Source of the DNA: Dehalococcoidales bacterium
GTDB lineage: Bacteria > Chloroflexota > Dehalococcoidia > Dehalococcoidales > UBA2162
Direction of reading: 5' to 3'
NCBI GenBank assembly: GCA_016932435.1
Contig: JAFGCW010000089.1
Coordinates: 77,235-141,234, forward strand
Length of the DNA: 64,000 bases
The notes beneath the pieces were generated by a model that ran no database searches, had not been told where the DNA came from, and was given only the letters and a program-made list of their open reading frames with translations. Made by a program: the position numbers and the translations under genes. Positions 7,917-16,623 of this stretch are shown here, piece after piece (within the stretch, counting starts at the first letter, position 1; each line of letters begins with the position of its first letter).

Positions 7917-8957
7917 ATGAAAGAAGAGTATAGAGAATTTGATGCGATGGTGAGAAACAGGCTGGAACAGCATTTCAATGCCCCGGCTCAACCCAGGACC
8001 ACGATGATGGATAAAAAAGTGGCGATCGAGGCGGCGATACCCGGCTGGCAGCCAATCTCATGGTATGAGGATCGAGGTGTGACCGGTCTCCCACCGGTAA
8101 CTTTCGAAGACCAGGCCAACGCGATTGTAGAGTGTGTTAAAGCCGGCGCTTCGATCATTCATACGCATCCCCGTGATCCTGAAACCGGTATGACGGCTCC
8201 GATGCATCCGATAGGATCTCCCGAATCGCGTCATGCGTATTGCCTGATGGAGGTGATGGATCGTGCCTATAAAGAAATCGACTTCGTCTGTGCCCACCAT
8301 ACCTGGTGGAGTAAACCTGATAAAGGCGCCCAGGCTGATTTCATCAGTCAGACGAAACTTCTTCTTGAGTTAGGAAAAGCCAAGGGACTGGGGAACTGGT
8401 ATGTTCAGTCCGTGCTGATTATGACTGAAGGAAATTACGACGTTGGACACGCCATATTCGATGTTGAAAGCATGCAGGAAGGCGTCAAGTGGATGGAAGC
8501 CAATGGTGTCAAACCTCTTGTTGAAGTTGAGTGCTTCGCTATACCGAGGGTGAAACAGCATCTTATTGATACCGGTTTGCTTAAAGCGCCGTTCTGGGCA
8601 GTGATACAGGAAGGGAAACACAGCGACGACAGGGCTTTCGGAGGAGATCCCTGGACTCAACTGGAGATCATAACCAGTCTTGGCCTGGCAAGGCAGGCTC
8701 TGGGAGAAGATACGTTCCTTGGTATTGCCCCAGCCGGGCGTAACTGGCTAACAATGGCTACTATGGCGCTATTGGGTGGCGCTGAGATGATAAGAGTCGG
8801 CATCGAAGACCAGTTCTATCTATATCCGCACAAGGATGATATCTCACAGAGGGCTTCAGACACGACAAAAATGGTTGCTGACCTGGCCAGAGCCCTGGGA
8901 AGAGAAATAGCCACGACAGAAGATGTTAGAAACCGTGTTGGTATTAAACTCACGTAG
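7917..8957 (+). CDS. BKACE family (DUF849) beta-keto acid cleavage enzyme
   Basis: 346 residues with ribosome site AGGAGA before ATG. The family condenses a beta-keto acid with acetyl-CoA to give acetoacetate and a new acyl-CoA; the type enzyme acts on 3-keto-5-aminohexanoate in lysine fermentation. Visible marks are the zinc-binding IIHTHPRDPETG motif (about residues 79-90) and the C-terminal LLGGAEMIRVGIEDQFY segment, where the classic family has GG..RVG.ED. The N-terminus replaces the usual TG(G) loop with AAIPGWQPISWYEDRG, which suggests an altered substrate pocket, so the substrate should not be assumed to be the lysine intermediate. A possible promoter lies at 7754-7783 (TTGACT, 18 bases, TAGACT). 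Confidence 0.88.
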   Translation: MKEEYREFDAMVRNRLEQHFNAPAQPRTTMMDKKVAIEAAIPGWQPISWYEDRGVTGLPPVTFEDQANAIVECVKAGASIIHTHPRDPETGMTAPMHPIGSPESRHAYCLMEVMDRAYKEIDFVCAHHTWWSKPDKGAQADFISQTKLLLELGKAKGLGNWYVQSVLIMTEGNYDVGHAIFDVESMQEGVKWMEANGVKPLVEVECFAIPRVKQHLIDTGLLKAPFWAVIQEGKHSDDRAFGGDPWTQLEIITSLGLARQALGEDTFLGIAPAGRNWLTMATMALLGGAEMIRVGIEDQFYLYPHKDDISQRASDTTKMVADLARALGREIATTEDVRNRVGIKLT

Positions 8958-8971
8958 TAAAGATAGTTATA

Positions 8972-8998
8972 TAGCCCTGGGCAGGTTTACCAGGGCTA
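8972..8998 (+). terminator. Hairpin after the BKACE gene
   Basis: Perfect 9-bp stem TAGCCCTGG/CCAGGGCTA with a 9-base loop, 15 bases after the stop. The following bases are A-rich rather than T-rich, so it may act as a transcript end or stabiliser. Confidence 0.55.
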
Positions 8999-9082
8999 AA
9001 CTTAATGCCTAAGTCTCTACGTGTCAGTACTCTCTTTTCCTGCCATTCATGCTTATTGTGATAGATTCAGATATCCAGGTGA

Positions 9083-9112
9083 TTGACATTGACTCTCTCA
9101 GATTGATACTAT
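9083..9112 (+). promoter_or_regulatory. Sigma-70-type promoter for the dxs operon
   Basis: TTGACA (9083-9088), 18-base spacer, TACTAT (9107-9112). Transcription would start near 9119, leaving a leader of about 25 bases before the dxs ATG. Confidence 0.7.
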
Positions 9113-9143
9113 AAACCTGAATTCAAATCAAAATAGCATAATA

Positions 9144-11036
9144 ATGTCACGATTATTGGATAGTATAAACAGCCCTTCGGACCTTAAGGACTTATCACAC
9201 TCTGAAGTTGAGCAGTTGGCCGCTGAAATCAGGGATGAACTCGTTTCTACCGTTTCCGTGACCGGAGGGCACCTTGCATCAAATCTTGGAGCTATTGAAC
9301 TTACCCTTGCACTGCACCGCATCTTCGATATGCCACGAGACAAGGTTGTATGGGATGTCGGTCACCAGGCTTATACTCATAAATTATTAACAGGAAGAAG
9401 AGAGCGTTTTAAGACATTACGCCAATACGAAGGCTTGTCCGGATTTACCAGCCGTGACGAGAGCGAATATGATGCATTTGGAGCCGGTCATGCGAGTACT
9501 TCGGTGTCGGCTGCGCTGGGAATGGCCGTTGCCCGTGATCTTGCGGGTGACGACTATAGAGTGATTGCTGTTATCGGTGACGGAGCTATTACCGGCGGCA
9601 TGGCCCTTGAGGCGTTGAACCAAGCCGGACATCTCAGTTCCAATATTACCGTGATATTGAATGATAATGGCATGTCTATCGCACCAACTGTTGGCGCTCT
9701 ATCCAAACTGATGGGTAAGGTTCGTTTCGATCATCGGTTTCATGAAGCAAGAGAAAGAAGCTGGCGAATCCTCAGGCATTTGCCGTTCAGTAATAAGCTG
9801 AAAAGTGCGAGTGAACAGGTAGAGAGTGGAGTAAAAGGTCTTGTTATGCCTACCATGCTCTGGGAGGAGCTTGGATTTACCTATATGGGACCGGTTGACG
9901 GGCATGACATCCGAAAGTTAGAAGAGGCTTTTGCGCAGGCCAGGAATTTCAGGAAAAAACCTGCCCTGGTGCATGTTGTCACTACCAAGGGTAAGGGATA
10001 TCAGCCTGCTGAAGGTGATGCAGTTTACTTTCATGGAGTATCAGGTCAAAACGGCGAAGCCTGTGATATTCCGTCATACAGCGAGGTATTCGCCCGGACG
10101 ATTCTGGATGTTGCAAGGGAAGACTCCCGCCTGGTGGTTATTACCCCGGCTATGCCCGAGGGGAACTGCCTTCATATCGTCCAGGCTGAATTTCCGGAAA
10201 GAGTATTTGACGTTGGTATCTGCGAGCAGCATGCGGTAACGTTCGCTGCCGGATTGGCCACTCAGAAATACACTCCTGTGGTCGCTATATACTCCACCTT
10301 TTTACAACGTGCATTCGATCAGATAATACATGATGTATGCCTCCAGGAACTGCCTATGGTGTTCGCTATAGACCGGGGAGGTATAGTCGGCGACGACGGT
10401 AAGACCCACCAGGGAACCCTGGATCTGTCATACCTTACTCTAATACCCAACCTGATCATCTCATCACCCAAGGATGAAAATGAACTCCGGCACCTGCTTT
10501 ACACGGCAATCAGGTGTGGAAAACCAATGGCAGTACGCTATCCCCGCGGTACCGGTTTAGGTGTAAGTATGAATGATGATCTTCATGTCATACCAATCGG
10601 AAAAGCCGAGGTGTTGCGTGAAGGCAGTGATGTTGCCATCCTGGCTATAGGAGTTACGGTACAGGCGGCGATGGATGCGGCGGAAAATCTATCCGAACGG
10701 GGAATAGAAGCTACCGTGGTTAATTCCAGATTTGCAAAACCCCTGGACTCCGAACTCATAATGGATTTAGCGGGAAGAATCAAGCGGATTATTACGGTGG
10801 AAGAAAATACCGTCAAGGGCGGTTTTGGTAACTGCATACTTGACCTGCTTCAGGAAGAAAACGTATACGATGTCCAGGTAAAGTGCATCGGTGTACCTGA
10901 CAAGTTTATAGAACAGGGTACGCAGCAGATCATACGGAAAAAATACGGACTCGATGCTGCCGGCATCGAAACGACAGTCCTTAACCTGGTTGGATATTCC
11001 GAACCTGTTTCTTCATTACCCGAAGTGAGAAAATGA
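9144..11036 (+). CDS. dxs: 1-deoxy-D-xylulose-5-phosphate synthase
   Basis: 630 residues, the usual length. It joins pyruvate and glyceraldehyde 3-phosphate, with thiamine diphosphate, to make DXP, the first step of the MEP isoprenoid route. The N-terminal half carries the thiamine-diphosphate motif GDGAITGGMALEALNQAG (about residues 150-167), and the middle pyrimidine-binding domain has the EQHAVTFAAGLA segment with its catalytic Glu. The C-terminal transketolase domain is complete. There is no clear ribosome site before ATG and the leader is short. First gene of a run that continues with pgk (overlap ATGA), apgM and tpiA; the triose-phosphate genes share its substrate glyceraldehyde 3-phosphate. 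Confidence 0.97.
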   Translation: MSRLLDSINSPSDLKDLSHSEVEQLAAEIRDELVSTVSVTGGHLASNLGAIELTLALHRIFDMPRDKVVWDVGHQAYTHKLLTGRRERFKTLRQYEGLSGFTSRDESEYDAFGAGHASTSVSAALGMAVARDLAGDDYRVIAVIGDGAITGGMALEALNQAGHLSSNITVILNDNGMSIAPTVGALSKLMGKVRFDHRFHEARERSWRILRHLPFSNKLKSASEQVESGVKGLVMPTMLWEELGFTYMGPVDGHDIRKLEEAFAQARNFRKKPALVHVVTTKGKGYQPAEGDAVYFHGVSGQNGEACDIPSYSEVFARTILDVAREDSRLVVITPAMPEGNCLHIVQAEFPERVFDVGICEQHAVTFAAGLATQKYTPVVAIYSTFLQRAFDQIIHDVCLQELPMVFAIDRGGIVGDDGKTHQGTLDLSYLTLIPNLIISSPKDENELRHLLYTAIRCGKPMAVRYPRGTGLGVSMNDDLHVIPIGKAEVLREGSDVAILAIGVTVQAAMDAAENLSERGIEATVVNSRFAKPLDSELIMDLAGRIKRIITVEENTVKGGFGNCILDLLQEENVYDVQVKCIGVPDKFIEQGTQQIIRKKYGLDAAGIETTVLNLVGYSEPVSSLPEVRK

Positions 11037-12220
11037 ACAAGCAGACTGTCAGGGATATCGATGTCTCGGGTAAGAAAGTCCTTGTCAGGGTAGATTTCAA
11101 TGTAAATCTGGATGAAAGGACCGGAGAAATAACCGATGACAGCCGTATTCGGGCAGCTCTTCCCACGATCGATTATCTTATCGAGAAAAAAGCCAAAATC
11201 ATCCTGTGCTCACATTTAGGCCGACCTGACGGGAAGGTTGTCGAGAGTCTACGACTAAAACCGGTTGCCGAACGACTCTCCGAACTTTTGGGAAAACCGG
11301 TAATCTCAACACTCGATTGCATTGGCCCGGAAGCGGAAATTGAAGCTGACGGTTTAGTTAACGGTGAACTGTTGCTCCTCGAAAATCTGCGATTTCACCC
11401 TGAGGAAGAGGAGAATGATCCGGTTTTTTCTGCCTCGCTGGCAAAGCTGGCGGATATCTATGTCGATGATGCCTTCGGTACTGCCCATCGCGCCCATGCA
11501 TCTACTGAGGGTGTAACCAAATTCCTTCCCGCTGTCGCCGGCTTGCTGATGGAAAAGGAACTTGAGTACCTTGGCGGTATCCTGAAGAATCCCGCTCAGC
11601 CATTTGGCGGACTGGTTGGAGGAGCCAAGGTAAGTGACAAAGTCGCCATGCTTGAAAATATCATGAATAAAGTGGAGTTTATCCTGGTTGGCGGAGGGAT
11701 GGCGGCAACCTTTCTTAAGGCAAAATCATTTGAAGTCGGCCTTTCGCTGGTAGAAGAAGACAGGATAGAAACGGCCCGGAGTTTATTAGACCAGGCTGAG
11801 AAAGTCGGTATTCGCCTGTTGCTGCCGACGGATGTAATGGTGACTGAAGAAATAAAGGCGGGATCATCCAGAGAGATCGTGCCGGTTGATAAAATATCCC
11901 CCGAAAAGAGAATCGTTGATATCGGGCATAGAACGATAGAACTTTTTTCAAGCGAACTGAAGCGTGCCGGTACAGTCTTCTGGAATGGACCGATGGGTAT
12001 AAACGAGATACCGGATTTTGCCGCCGGTACCCACGCGATGGCTCTATTGTTATCGAGCCTCGATGCTGATACTATTATCGGTGGAGGGTCAACATCCGAC
12101 GTAGTGATTAATATGGGATTGGCGGACAAAATGACCTTCATATCTACGGGAGGTGGCGCTTCGTTGAGATTCCTTGGCGGTAAAAAGCTTCCCGGTGTAG
12201 AAGCACTGCTTGATAAATAG
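11033..12220 (+). CDS. pgk: Phosphoglycerate kinase
   Basis: 395 residues, standard length. It interconverts 1,3-bisphosphoglycerate + ADP and 3-phosphoglycerate + ATP. Signatures seen: the N-terminal KKVLVRVDFNVNLD motif, SHLGRPDGK, the hinge region VGGAKVSDKVAMLENIM, the nucleotide-site VGGGMAATF, WNGPMGINE, and GGGSTSDVVI near the C-terminus. Its ATG overlaps the dxs stop (ATGA), which indicates translational coupling. Confidence 0.98.
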   Translation: MNKQTVRDIDVSGKKVLVRVDFNVNLDERTGEITDDSRIRAALPTIDYLIEKKAKIILCSHLGRPDGKVVESLRLKPVAERLSELLGKPVISTLDCIGPEAEIEADGLVNGELLLLENLRFHPEEEENDPVFSASLAKLADIYVDDAFGTAHRAHASTEGVTKFLPAVAGLLMEKELEYLGGILKNPAQPFGGLVGGAKVSDKVAMLENIMNKVEFILVGGGMAATFLKAKSFEVGLSLVEEDRIETARSLLDQAEKVGIRLLLPTDVMVTEEIKAGSSREIVPVDKISPEKRIVDIGHRTIELFSSELKRAGTVFWNGPMGINEIPDFAAGTHAMALLLSSLDADTIIGGGSTSDVVINMGLADKMTFISTGGGASLRFLGGKKLPGVEALLDK

Positions 12221-12239
12221 GGGTGATACGGCAATTCGG

Positions 12240-13445
12240 ATGGATAACCAGGAAATTATAAAAACTCTCTCACAATCGACGCCTTCTAAGATTGTCTTTC
12301 TCGTACTTGATGGTCTTGGAGGTCTGCCGCTACCGGAGACCGGTAAAACTGAACTGGAGACAGCGAATACGCCGAACCTTGACAGGCTAGCGGCAGAGGG
12401 AGTTTGTGGTCTCAGTGATCCCGTTGCTCCCGGTATAACTCCAGGCAGTGCTCCCGGACACCTGGGATTATTCGGATATGATCCTGTCAAGTACGAAATA
12501 GGCAGAGGAGTGCTTGAAGCGACCGGTATCGATTTTGTAGTACAACCGGGTGACGTGGCAGCACGGGGAAATTTCTGTACGGTGGATAATAACGGACTGG
12601 TAACCGATCGCCGGGCAGGAAGAATATCCGACGAGAAATGCGCTGACTTATGCCAGATCCTGGATGGACAGAGTATAGACGGTATTGAAGTAATAGTTCG
12701 ACCGGTCAAAGGACACCGGTTTATCGCGGTATTCAGGGGAGAAGGTCTTTCTCCGGAAGTCAGTGACTCGGATCCCCAACAGACAGGATTACCTCCATTG
12801 GATATTTACGCTGATAATATTGAAGCGGTAAAGATGGCAAACATAGCTATCAGTTTTATCTCTGCGGCGAGAGAACTTCTGGCTGAACAAAATCCGGCGA
12901 ACATGGTGTTATTACGAGGTTTTTCCGGAGAACCCGGTTTCCCATCGATGAAAGAAATCTATAAGCTCAATCCGGCAGCCGTTGCCGGATATCCTATGTA
13001 TCGGGGTCTGGCGCGGCTTGTAGGTATGGACACACTCGACACTGGACCTGGTATAGGCGATGTTTTCGCCACGGTTAAAGAATATTACGAAAACTATGAT
13101 TTCTTTTTCCTGCATTACAAACCTACTGACGCGGCAGGAGAGGACGGTGACTTCGATAGAAAAGTGAAAGCTATCGAGGAAGTCGATTCAGCCCTTCCTG
13201 ACCTGTTAACTCTCAAGCCCGATGTCCTGGTGGTAACCGGTGACCATTCAACACCGGCAGTACTGAAAGGGCATAGCTGGCACCCGGTACCGATCCTTCT
13301 CAGTTCTAAATTCTGCCGTACCGATGATGCGGATGATTTCTCAGAAACATCATGCGTGAAAGGCGGACTCGGCAGGATACACGCTGTCGATATAATACCC
13401 CTCGCAATGGCTAATGCTCTCAAGCTGAAAAAATTCGGAGCATAA
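12240..13445 (+). CDS. apgM: Archaeal-type cofactor-independent phosphoglycerate mutase
   Basis: 401 residues from the ATG at 12240; a TTG 30 bases upstream overlaps pgk and adds ten unlikely residues. GGGTGA precedes the chosen start by 13 bases. The enzyme interconverts 3- and 2-phosphoglycerate. It belongs to the alkaline-phosphatase superfamily, as shown by the metal site VLDGLGGLP at the N-terminus, the nucleophile region TPGSAPGHLGLFGYDP with its Ser near residue 65, and VVTGDHSTPAVLKGHSWHPVP near the C-terminus. This is the aPGAM branch common in archaea and found in some Chloroflexota, different from the usual bacterial GpmI (about 510 residues). Placed between pgk and tpiA in a glycolytic cluster. 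Confidence 0.95.
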   Translation: MDNQEIIKTLSQSTPSKIVFLVLDGLGGLPLPETGKTELETANTPNLDRLAAEGVCGLSDPVAPGITPGSAPGHLGLFGYDPVKYEIGRGVLEATGIDFVVQPGDVAARGNFCTVDNNGLVTDRRAGRISDEKCADLCQILDGQSIDGIEVIVRPVKGHRFIAVFRGEGLSPEVSDSDPQQTGLPPLDIYADNIEAVKMANIAISFISAARELLAEQNPANMVLLRGFSGEPGFPSMKEIYKLNPAAVAGYPMYRGLARLVGMDTLDTGPGIGDVFATVKEYYENYDFFFLHYKPTDAAGEDGDFDRKVKAIEEVDSALPDLLTLKPDVLVVTGDHSTPAVLKGHSWHPVPILLSSKFCRTDDADDFSETSCVKGGLGRIHAVDIIPLAMANALKLKKFGA

Positions 13446-13467
13446 GAAATCGTCTGGAGATACCTCA

Positions 13468-14541
13468 ATGAAGCTTGTTAATGAAGATGAACATGGTTCT
13501 TATCATGGAGTAACTCCGGAATTTCTCCAGGAATTTGAAACGATTGAAAGCAATCCGCATTTCGACGTATACGATTCACTCGATAGCGGCAGGCGGTTTA
13601 TCGCAGTGAAATCATCCCGGATTCCTGATGATGAGAACCCGGTTGAAGGCAGATTCGGGATAGACTTTAACCGGGCTAAGCCTACTCTTCAGGAAGCTGT
13701 TGAGTATGCTGAAGGCCTTCCGGACAGTTACCTGTGGCAGGATGATATCGCCTTTGCTGCTGCCGGAGTTCGCGAATATGAAATAAAATCCTCGATATGG
13801 GATAGTTTTTATTCCTATATTTGGGATACTATTCCTCAGACTGTCTGGGTCGCTCCGCATTCGGGAAATACTTATAAACCACCTCATGATTACCTGTCAG
13901 ACCCCAAGATAATGATAGATACCTTTTCCGCCGGAATTTCGGCTCTTTGTGCTTTCAGAGATACCGATGAGGTGATAAACAGGAATCTGGTCGTTGTCCA
14001 TAGCACAGGGCAGCTAGGGGCGGTCTTGAATCTCGGTGATTTCGGAGTGCTGGAGCAGGAAAAAATGGATATTGCGGCGAATAAAGTAATACCCGAATAT
14101 CGAGAAAGAGTCCATGCTATTGCCGGGGAATTCAAGCAGGATTATTCAGAAAAAACCTTTAAATTCCTTAACAGAATATTAAAGGCAAGAGGTACTCTGG
14201 ATCCGTTCGAACTTGAAGGTATTTCCCGGGATGACAGTTTCCTCATCAGAATTTATGCCAGGTGTCTTGAATTGTATGGACAGAAAATAAGTGAATACTC
14301 TCTGGAAGGTTTTTCCAGAGCTCTGGAGAACCTGGGTGAAGCCGAGGTTCCCGTTATCCTCAATAATTTCATATATCCGGGTAGAAACGCGGGTAGACTT
14401 ATCAAACTTTCTGACAAAATAAGAGAAGGTGAGATGAATTCGGCAGTCCAAGTAGAAGGAGCCAGGGTTTATATGGCAAACGATCCGCAACTCGTTGCAG
14501 ATATACTTTTAGATGTGAAGAGGGAACTTTTCGATAACTAA
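13468..14541 (+). CDS. Uncharacterised protein in the glycolytic operon
   Basis: 357 residues, soluble, not recognised. The start ATG has TCTGGAGA 10 bases before it. The central stretch VAPHSGNTYKPPHDYLSDPKI followed by an Asp-rich region faintly recalls the His-Ser-Gly start of N-formylglutamate amidohydrolases, but the rest does not fit well enough to assign that family. There are Trp- and Tyr-rich segments around residues 110-140 (SIWDSFYSYIWDTIPQTVWV) and a helical C-terminal half. It sits 22 bases after apgM and 35 before tpiA, so it is transcribed with them. Its role may be in phosphorylated-sugar metabolism, which is only an inference from position. Confidence 0.7.
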   Translation: MKLVNEDEHGSYHGVTPEFLQEFETIESNPHFDVYDSLDSGRRFIAVKSSRIPDDENPVEGRFGIDFNRAKPTLQEAVEYAEGLPDSYLWQDDIAFAAAGVREYEIKSSIWDSFYSYIWDTIPQTVWVAPHSGNTYKPPHDYLSDPKIMIDTFSAGISALCAFRDTDEVINRNLVVVHSTGQLGAVLNLGDFGVLEQEKMDIAANKVIPEYRERVHAIAGEFKQDYSEKTFKFLNRILKARGTLDPFELEGISRDDSFLIRIYARCLELYGQKISEYSLEGFSRALENLGEAEVPVILNNFIYPGRNAGRLIKLSDKIREGEMNSAVQVEGARVYMANDPQLVADILLDVKRELFDN

Positions 14542-14576
14542 TTGATATGTGATAATAGATACCGGAGGAAAGTTAA

Positions 14577-15332
14577 ATGCGCATACCTTTAATTGCAGGA
14601 AACTGGAAAATGAATACGACCGTTGATGAAGCGGTTCGCCTTGTAAAAGAGATGCTGCCTGGCATGGATGCTATCGGTAACATAGAGAAACTGGTCTGTC
14701 CTCCGTTTATTTCGCTGACTTCTGTGAGGGAGGTATTGAAAGGCAGTTCGGTAAAACTGGGTGCTCAGAACCTTCATTATATGGAAAAAGGTGCCTATAC
14801 CGGAGAAATCTCACCCCTGATGCTTTCGGGAATCTGCGAATACGTGATAATCGGCCACTCGGAAAGGCGGCAATACTTCGGTGATACGAACGAGGTGGTG
14901 AACAAGAAGATTCAGGCTGCTCTTGATGCCGGACTGAAGCCCATCCTCTGTGTCGGTGAGAGTCTTGAAGAAAATGAAGCAGGAAAGACCGAGGAAGTAG
15001 TTACCGGACAACTCAGGCAATCTCTTGCTGAGATAGACTATCCGGGCAGCTTCGTTATCGCTTATGAGCCGGTATGGGCCATCGGAACAGGAAGAGCAGC
15101 GACCGGTACACAGGCAAATGACACGATAAGCCTGGTGCGTCGCACCGTCACTGATCTGTGGAGTGCCGAAGAAGGCGACGAAGTTCGGATTCTTTATGGC
15201 GGCAGCGTTACCGCTGCCAACACGACTGAATTCCTGAGTCAGCCCGATATCGATGGCGCTCTGGTTGGCGGCGCTTCCCTGAAACCGGATGAGTTTGTCA
15301 GTATAGTGAGACAGACAGCCGATCTACAATAA
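14577..15332 (+). CDS. tpiA: Triose-phosphate isomerase
   Basis: 251 residues with ribosome site GGAGGAAAG before ATG. It interconverts dihydroxyacetone phosphate and glyceraldehyde 3-phosphate. Signatures: AGNWKMN (substrate Asn and Lys at residues 9-13), the catalytic His in VIIGHSERRQYF, the catalytic Glu in AYEPVWAIGTG, and the phosphate-binding LYGGSVTAAN and ALVGGASLK loops. With pgk and apgM it completes a lower-glycolysis cluster behind dxs. Confidence 0.98.
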   Translation: MRIPLIAGNWKMNTTVDEAVRLVKEMLPGMDAIGNIEKLVCPPFISLTSVREVLKGSSVKLGAQNLHYMEKGAYTGEISPLMLSGICEYVIIGHSERRQYFGDTNEVVNKKIQAALDAGLKPILCVGESLEENEAGKTEEVVTGQLRQSLAEIDYPGSFVIAYEPVWAIGTGRAATGTQANDTISLVRRTVTDLWSAEEGDEVRILYGGSVTAANTTEFLSQPDIDGALVGGASLKPDEFVSIVRQTADLQ

Positions 15333-15388
15333 TGAACTGATAATGTTACCTCTCCTTGCGAAAAAGGGGAATGCAAGGAAAATAAAAT

Positions 15389-15407
15389 CCCCCTTTACAA
15401 AAGGGGG
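15389..15407 (+). terminator. GC-rich hairpin between tpiA and miaA
   Basis: Stem CCCCCTTT/AAAAGGGGG region (8 pairs, 3-base loop), preceded by a second pairing CCTTGC/GCAAGG around 15353-15379. No T-run follows on the plus strand, so it may weaken rather than end transcription into miaA. Confidence 0.45.
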
Positions 15408-15445
15408 ACATTAATACCTCAGGTTAAACATATTGGTAAATAATC

Positions 15446-16381
15446 ATGACAGGTGTACTTAAAAGTAATCCTCTTGTGGCTGTGGTAGGTCCTACCGCTA
15501 CCGGTAAGAGCGACCTGGCAATTTACCTCGCGCGGGAATTCGACGGTGAGGTGATAAACGCCGACAGCCGACAGGTATACCGGTACATGGATATAGGCAC
15601 GGCGAAACTCAGCCGGGAAGAACTGGCTCTCATTCCCCACTATCTAATTGACATAATGAATCCTGACGAGGATTTCAGTCTGGCTCAGTATAAGGAAATT
15701 GCAACCGGGGAAATTGCTGATATCCATAAGCGCGGGAAATTGCCGATCCTGGCAGGTGGAAGCGGACAGTATGTCTGGGCACTGCTTGAAGGCTGGGATA
15801 TACCGAAGGTAGAACCTGATCTTGAACTAAGGCAAAGACTGGAAGAGAAGGCCGCAGAAGGAAAGGCGGACGAGTTATATCATGAACTTGAGGAAATCGA
15901 CCCGGAAGCAGCCAGGACGATCGATCCGAGAAATATACGCCGTGTGATCAGGGCACTCGAAGTTACCTTGCAGACCGGTAAACCTTTTACACAACTGAGA
16001 ACTAAACAAACTCCCCCTTATGATACTCTTATCATAGGACTCACTACTGAGAGAAAAGAATTATACCGGCGCATAGATCTGCGAGTCGACTCCATGATAG
16101 AAAACGGTCTGGTTGATGAAGTTAAAAACCTTATGGAAATGGGATATGGGGTAGATGTTCCAACGATGTCCAGCATCGGGTATAAGCAGATAATGATGTT
16201 CCTGGATGGTGAAATCTCACTGGAATCAGCCGTTCACCAGATGAAAACAGAAACGCACCGGCTGGTAAGAAGACAGTATAACTGGTTCAGTTTATCTGAT
16301 GAGAGAATAAAGTGGCTGGATATCCAGGATGATTTCAAAGAAGAAGCAAGGGAGTTGGTAGCGGAATTTATCTCAAGCTAG
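15446..16381 (+). CDS. miaA: tRNA dimethylallyltransferase
   Basis: 311 residues, usual length. It adds the dimethylallyl group to A37 of tRNAs that read UNN codons. The P-loop GPTATGKSD (residues 15-23), the conserved DSRQVYRYMDIGTAK segment, the AGGSGQYVWALLEG region and RLVRRQ.NWF near the C-terminus are all present. Its substrate dimethylallyl diphosphate is a product of the MEP route begun by dxs, which heads the same run of genes. The start ATG has only a weak ribosome site. Confidence 0.97.
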   Translation: MTGVLKSNPLVAVVGPTATGKSDLAIYLAREFDGEVINADSRQVYRYMDIGTAKLSREELALIPHYLIDIMNPDEDFSLAQYKEIATGEIADIHKRGKLPILAGGSGQYVWALLEGWDIPKVEPDLELRQRLEEKAAEGKADELYHELEEIDPEAARTIDPRNIRRVIRALEVTLQTGKPFTQLRTKQTPPYDTLIIGLTTERKELYRRIDLRVDSMIENGLVDEVKNLMEMGYGVDVPTMSSIGYKQIMMFLDGEISLESAVHQMKTETHRLVRRQYNWFSLSDERIKWLDIQDDFKEEARELVAEFISS

Positions 16382-16422
16382 TATCATATCTCGGACCTAC
16401 CTTGAATAATCTACTCATTTTT

Positions 16423-16617
16423 TGACAAGCTCAGGATGAGCGGTTGCAAGAGGCTACGGATGATTGGGATTATAAGGTTCAGGATGAGTGGTTGTGTATC
16501 CGCTCGTGGTGAGTTTATCGAACCATGAGCCAGTCCGGCAGGATTCACTCATCCTACGTCAAGATCATTCTACGATAGGCTCACGATGAGCGGTTGTATG
16601 AGGTTCAGGATGATCGA
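16423..16617. repeat. Cluster of short dispersed-repeat units
   Basis: The 240-base gap between miaA and the convergent HPS-RraA gene holds at least four degraded copies of one unit: TTGACAAGCTCAGGATGAGCGGTTG (about 16422-16446), TTCAGGATGAGTGGTTG (16478-16494), an inverted copy CCGCTCGTGGTGAGTTTATCGAACC (about 16500-16524), and GGCTCACGATGAGCGGTTG (16578-16596) followed by another partial AGGTTCAGGATGA. Units of this TGAGC-TTGTCGAA type occur as dispersed intergenic repeats in several bacterial genomes. They can fold with each other and may act as transcript ends. Confidence 0.7.
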
Positions 16618-16623
16618 TAATAT

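Noticed and set aside
11596..12234. 212-residue minus-strand open frame opposite pgk.
   Set aside because: Fully antisense to pgk with a low-complexity Ser/Pro/Thr composition; not a real gene.
12210..12239. TTG start for apgM overlapping pgk.
   Set aside because: The ATG at 12240 gives the family N-terminus and has a ribosome site within range; the extra ten residues have no counterpart in the family.
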